Shown in pieces: positions 60,712 to 63,516 of a stretch of DNA of 63,516 nucleotides. The notes under the pieces were generated by a model. The model did not search any database and had not been told where the DNA came from. It saw only the letters and a list, made by a program, of their open reading frames with translations. Positions within the stretch are counted from its first letter, which is position 1, and the number at the start of each line of letters is the position of its first letter. The translations under genes and the position numbers were made by a program. Source of the DNA: Pedobacter sp. ASV12 (GTDB lineage: Bacteria > Bacteroidota > Bacteroidia > Sphingobacteriales > Sphingobacteriaceae); NCBI RefSeq assembly GCF_016429155.1, contig NZ_JAELUC010000011.1, positions 1-63,516 of the forward strand, in the 5' to 3' direction.

Positions 60712-62523
60712 TTAATAACCTGGGTTTTGTATCAGGGCTGGAACCCTGTTCAATTCAGTTTGATCTAAAGGGAAGAAATAGTTGGCTTCTTTAAAGACAC
60801 GATTTGGATTGTTGGTAATCGGCACTTTTGCATAAGTGTAGGTAGATCCGGTTTTGGTAATCTGCATACCCATCATGGTAAAGTTGAATTTCTCCATGGC
60901 TAATTTCCAACGGCGCACGTCGAAGAAGCGCATCCCTTCGTAGGCTAATTCTACCTGGCGCTCGTTTTGGATTACTTCGCGCATTTCGGCTTGGCTCATG
61001 CCAGCTTTGAGGCCATACAAGCCATCGGTACCTGCTAAAATTCCTGCTCTTTTTCTCAGCAGTTTCAACTGGTCGTAAGCCGGGGTAATGTTGCCCGCTT
61101 CGTTGCTGGCCTCGGCATAGTTCAGCATTACTTCGGCGTAACGGATCAAGCCCCAAACGCGTTGCAGGGTTGGTCCGCCGTTATTGGCCGTACCATCGTC
61201 CATCATTTTGCGCCAGTAATAGCCAGTGGCATAAGTTAAGCCGGCTTCGCCCGATTTGGTAGACCATCCATCTTGTGTATTGATGTAGGTGCTTACCGGT
61301 TGTTTGTTGCCCGTGGCATTGTTGAACCACAGCATTTGGTTCCAGATTACGGTATAGCCCAAACGCGGATCGCGGTTTACATATGGGTTAGCGGCATCGT
61401 AGCCGGTTGGATTGGTAGGCGATTTGATATCGGTGGTAATCGGCTTGCCATTGATGGTTCCAAAAGCATCCACCAAATTCTGCGATGGCATAGCCTGTGG
61501 CGTAGTTACCCCTCTCGAAACCGGCAATAACGCGCCCTCTAAGGTTTTCGAACCAGCAGTCATGCCATTGAGCAGGAATTCAGGATTTTTGCGCATGGTA
61601 AATACCTTGCCAAAGCCCAAGCCCGGAGTAGAATTGTCTTCGTAAAGGCCATAACCTTCGGCAGTTGCCGCATCCAATGCTTCTTTGGCCGCCGCGGCCG
61701 CCTTTACCCAACGGTTGGCATCATAAGCCGCATAACCTACTACTTTCTTTTGTGCTTCGGTTTTACCAATATTGCCCCCGTTAAACAAAGGACTCGCCGC
61801 AAACAATAAAACCCTCGATTTGAGCGCCTTGCAAGAAATACTGGTAATCCTGCCATAATTTTGGGCGTTGTAGTTGGCCGGCAAATCGTTAGTAATGGCA
61901 TCAAGTTCAGAAACAATGTAATTCACGCATTCTTCGTAAGAGTTGCGCGGATTATCGATGATGTCGTTTGGCCCAAACAACCTATCGCCAATGAGGGCTA
62001 CGCCTCCAAAATGCTTGATTAAAATGGAGTAGTACCAAGCCCTTAAAAAGCGGGCTTCGGCCTTGGTCTGCTTTTTCATTGCAGCCGAAAAGGGCGATTT
62101 GTCTACGTTCGACAGGAAAATATTGACCCTTCTGATGTTGGCATACGGTTTATTGTAAGCCACGATGTAAGGATTTTGGTTGGTGCCGCTCGAAACTACT
62201 GATGCCAAACTGCCACTATAAATCACCACGAAAGGCTGGGTTACGCCAAATAAACGGTGATTGCCCTCATCGCAGGCTTCTGCAGTACCTGCGGTAATGC
62301 TGCTGCCATTTGGCGAATTGTAATACCTCGAGCTGAAATCGAAGAAGATATCGGAGTAGATGCCAAACAGGAAATTGCTTGTTTTGGCGCTATCGGCGAA
62401 GGTGGTTTCCTCGTTCAGGTCAGTATTGAGTTGAGGGTCGAGGATATCGACCTTCTTGCATGAATAGATCATGACACCAGCCACAACCATCAATAATGCT
62501 ATCACTATCTTTTTCATATTCAT
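60712..62523 (-). CDS. SusD-like glycan-binding lipoprotein of PUL 2
   Basis: 603 residues (or 601 from Met3 at 62517). Lipobox VMIYSC, followed by KKVDILDPQLNTDLNEETTF, a standard SusD beginning. Further signatures: AEARFLRAWYYSILIKHFGGVALIGDRLFG, GLIRYAEVMLNYAEASNEAG, NERQVELAYEGMRFFDVRRW and FPLDQTELNRVPALIQNPGY at the end. It pairs with the truncated SusC upstream, whose stop overlaps the first base of this start codon. The long helical insertions suggest a larger ligand site than in the two PUL 1 copies, which is only an impression from length. Confidence 0.95.
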   Translation of the reverse strand: MNMKKIVIALLMVVAGVMIYSCKKVDILDPQLNTDLNEETTFADSAKTSNFLFGIYSDIFFDFSSRYYNSPNGSSITAGTAEACDEGNHRLFGVTQPFVVIYSGSLASVVSSGTNQNPYIVAYNKPYANIRRVNIFLSNVDKSPFSAAMKKQTKAEARFLRAWYYSILIKHFGGVALIGDRLFGPNDIIDNPRNSYEECVNYIVSELDAITNDLPANYNAQNYGRITSISCKALKSRVLLFAASPLFNGGNIGKTEAQKKVVGYAAYDANRWVKAAAAAKEALDAATAEGYGLYEDNSTPGLGFGKVFTMRKNPEFLLNGMTAGSKTLEGALLPVSRGVTTPQAMPSQNLVDAFGTINGKPITTDIKSPTNPTGYDAANPYVNRDPRLGYTVIWNQMLWFNNATGNKQPVSTYINTQDGWSTKSGEAGLTYATGYYWRKMMDDGTANNGGPTLQRVWGLIRYAEVMLNYAEASNEAGNITPAYDQLKLLRKRAGILAGTDGLYGLKAGMSQAEMREVIQNERQVELAYEGMRFFDVRRWKLAMEKFNFTMMGMQITKTGSTYTYAKVPITNNPNRVFKEANYFFPLDQTELNRVPALIQNPGY

Positions 62524-63440
62524 TAAAATGAAACTTGTAATCCTAAATTATATACTTTGGTTTGCGGGTAAAAGCCTGCGCCATCAGTTCCAGAAGTATT
62601 CTCTGGATCGGTATTGTAGATGTTTTTCTCTTTAAGCGACCAAGTAAGCAGGTTATAGCCGTTTACGTAGATTCTTGCACCCTGCAAACCGATTTTGTTG
62701 ATGAAGGTTTTAGGAAACGAATATCCAAATTCGGCGGTTTTGATCCTCAAATAATCGCTGGCTTTGAACCAGTAATCAGACGGATTGGCCGCCGGGTCGT
62801 TCAGGTTGGTACCGGCCAGGCTCAAACGCGGGAAGCTCGGATTGGCACTGTTTTCAGGAGTCCAGGCTTGTTCGTGGATTTCCCTAAAGTTGTTCAATCC
62901 TGGTCTGATGGCCTCGGCTGCCGATCTTCTGGCAAAATTCAGGGCACTCTGGGCGGTTACTGTAAAGCTGAAGTTTTTATAGTTGAAGCCTACGGTTAAA
63001 CCCATAATGGTATTAGGCAAGTTTGGATATTTTAACACAATCCTGTCGTCAACGTTTACAATGCCATCGCCATTGGTATCTTGGTATTTCAAATCGCCGG
63101 CTCTGGTGGTACCCACAGTTGGTTTAGGCACTGACGGGTCGTCAATCTCGGCCTGGGTATAGTAGCCCAAGAAATGATAACCCAAAATACTGCCCATGGC
63201 CTTGCCGGTTAAAGCCTGGTAATCGTAAGCCGGCTTTGGTTCGTCCATAAACAAGATTTTGTTCTTGGCCACCGAAATATTGCCGCTAATGTTGAACTCC
63301 AATTTGTTGATACGGCCCAAATAGGTTACCTGTGCCTCCAAGCCTCTGTTGCTTACCCTATTGATATTAGAAGGCGGCAAGTTGGAGATACCAGAAATGT
63401 TAGAAAGGGTTCTTGAAGTGAGGATATCATAGCGATAGCG
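62523..63440 (-). CDS. SusC-like TonB-dependent porin of PUL 2, 5'-truncated by contig end
   Basis: About 305 C-terminal residues of a SusC barrel remain. The apparent start GTG (MYKRQ) belongs to the sequencing adapter, so the real N-terminus, signal, TonB box and plug are off the contig. Recognisable features: RGLEAQVTYLGRI...NISGNISVAKNKI barrel strands, a DTNGDGIVNVDD calcium-loop-like motif, SDYWFKASDYLRIKTAEFGYSFPK, and terminal strand KVYNLGLQVSF. It should import oligosaccharides from the uronic-acid glycan into the periplasm with its SusD. Confidence 0.93.
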   Translation of the reverse strand, partial: RYRYDILTSRTLSNISGISNLPPSNINRVSNRGLEAQVTYLGRINKLEFNISGNISVAKNKILFMDEPKPAYDYQALTGKAMGSILGYHFLGYYTQAEIDDPSVPKPTVGTTRAGDLKYQDTNGDGIVNVDDRIVLKYPNLPNTIMGLTVGFNYKNFSFTVTAQSALNFARRSAAEAIRPGLNNFREIHEQAWTPENSANPSFPRLSLAGTNLNDPAANPSDYWFKASDYLRIKTAEFGYSFPKTFINKIGLQGARIYVNGYNLLTWSLKEKNIYNTDPENTSGTDGAGFYPQTKVYNLGLQVSF

Positions 63441-63459
63441 CTGTCTCTTATACACATCT
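63441..63459 (+). other. Nextera mosaic-end adapter, reverse orientation
   Basis: All 19 bases CTGTCTCTTATACACATCT are the Tn5/Nextera mosaic end. Read on the minus strand they create the false start MYKRQ of the SusC fragment. Confidence 0.98.

Positions 63460-63516
<57 letters not shown>

Overview
This 63.5 kb contig looks like a Bacteroidota chromosome, most likely Sphingobacteriaceae (Pedobacter-like). The signs are three SusC/SusD outer-membrane pairs, a one-protein hybrid two-component sensor, lipoprotein glycoside hydrolases, Bacteroidota -7 promoter boxes (TAnnTTTG), almost no Shine-Dalgarno sequences, and dispersed intergenic repeats of the kind common in this phylum. The assignment rests on gene content only. 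Both contig ends are sequencing artefacts: a Nextera mosaic-end remnant at 1-17, and a full mosaic end followed by A5 and a 52-base G run at 63441-63516.

Region 1 (1-6.9 kb) is mixed housekeeping: a truncated unknown gene, tRNA-Arg(UCU), a zinc-type alcohol dehydrogenase, a YciI-like protein, then a FadR-type GntR regulator, a malic enzyme (maeB) and an Fsr-like MFS exporter. The regulator gene and the exporter gene carry the same 17-base palindromic site at their starts, which suggests a small regulon.

Region 2 (6.9-20.9 kb) is a heavy-metal efflux island. One strand carries an OmpR-type regulator, its sensor kinase, and a TolC / membrane-fusion / RND set. The divergent strand carries a small His/Asp-rich exported protein, an RND pump fused to its own TolC-like domain, and a second membrane-fusion lipoprotein. 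An 11-bp-period direct repeat lies in front of the TolC gene, where the regulator could bind.

Region 3 (20.9-24.7 kb) has a PLP-dependent decarboxylase, a GNAT acetyltransferase and a divergent MocR-type regulator.

Region 4 (24.8-44.1 kb, minus strand) is a polysaccharide utilization locus (PUL). In transcription order it reads SusC, SusD, SusC, SusD, GH2 (beta-glucuronidase-like), a GH50/agarase-like enzyme, two lipoprotein GH10 xylanases, GH3 and mannonate dehydratase (uxuA). The C-D-C-D order followed by GH10 matches the known xylan (xus) loci of Bacteroidota, with a glucuronate branch added.

Region 5 (44.9-63.4 kb, minus strand) is a second PUL ending in the hybrid sensor-regulator. In transcription order it reads SusC (truncated by the contig end), SusD, a strong hairpin, GH2 with malectin domain, a DUF5009 acetyltransferase-like membrane protein, GH18 chitinase, GH2, a PL5/PL38-type lyase, an unassigned right-handed beta-helix protein, GH88 unsaturated glucuronyl hydrolase, a terminator, then the sensor. 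Lyase plus GH88 implies a uronic-acid-containing glycan cut by elimination. GH18 and DUF5009 hint that N-acetylhexosamine is also present. This locus, with its unclassified beta-helix protein, is the best candidate for an undescribed system.
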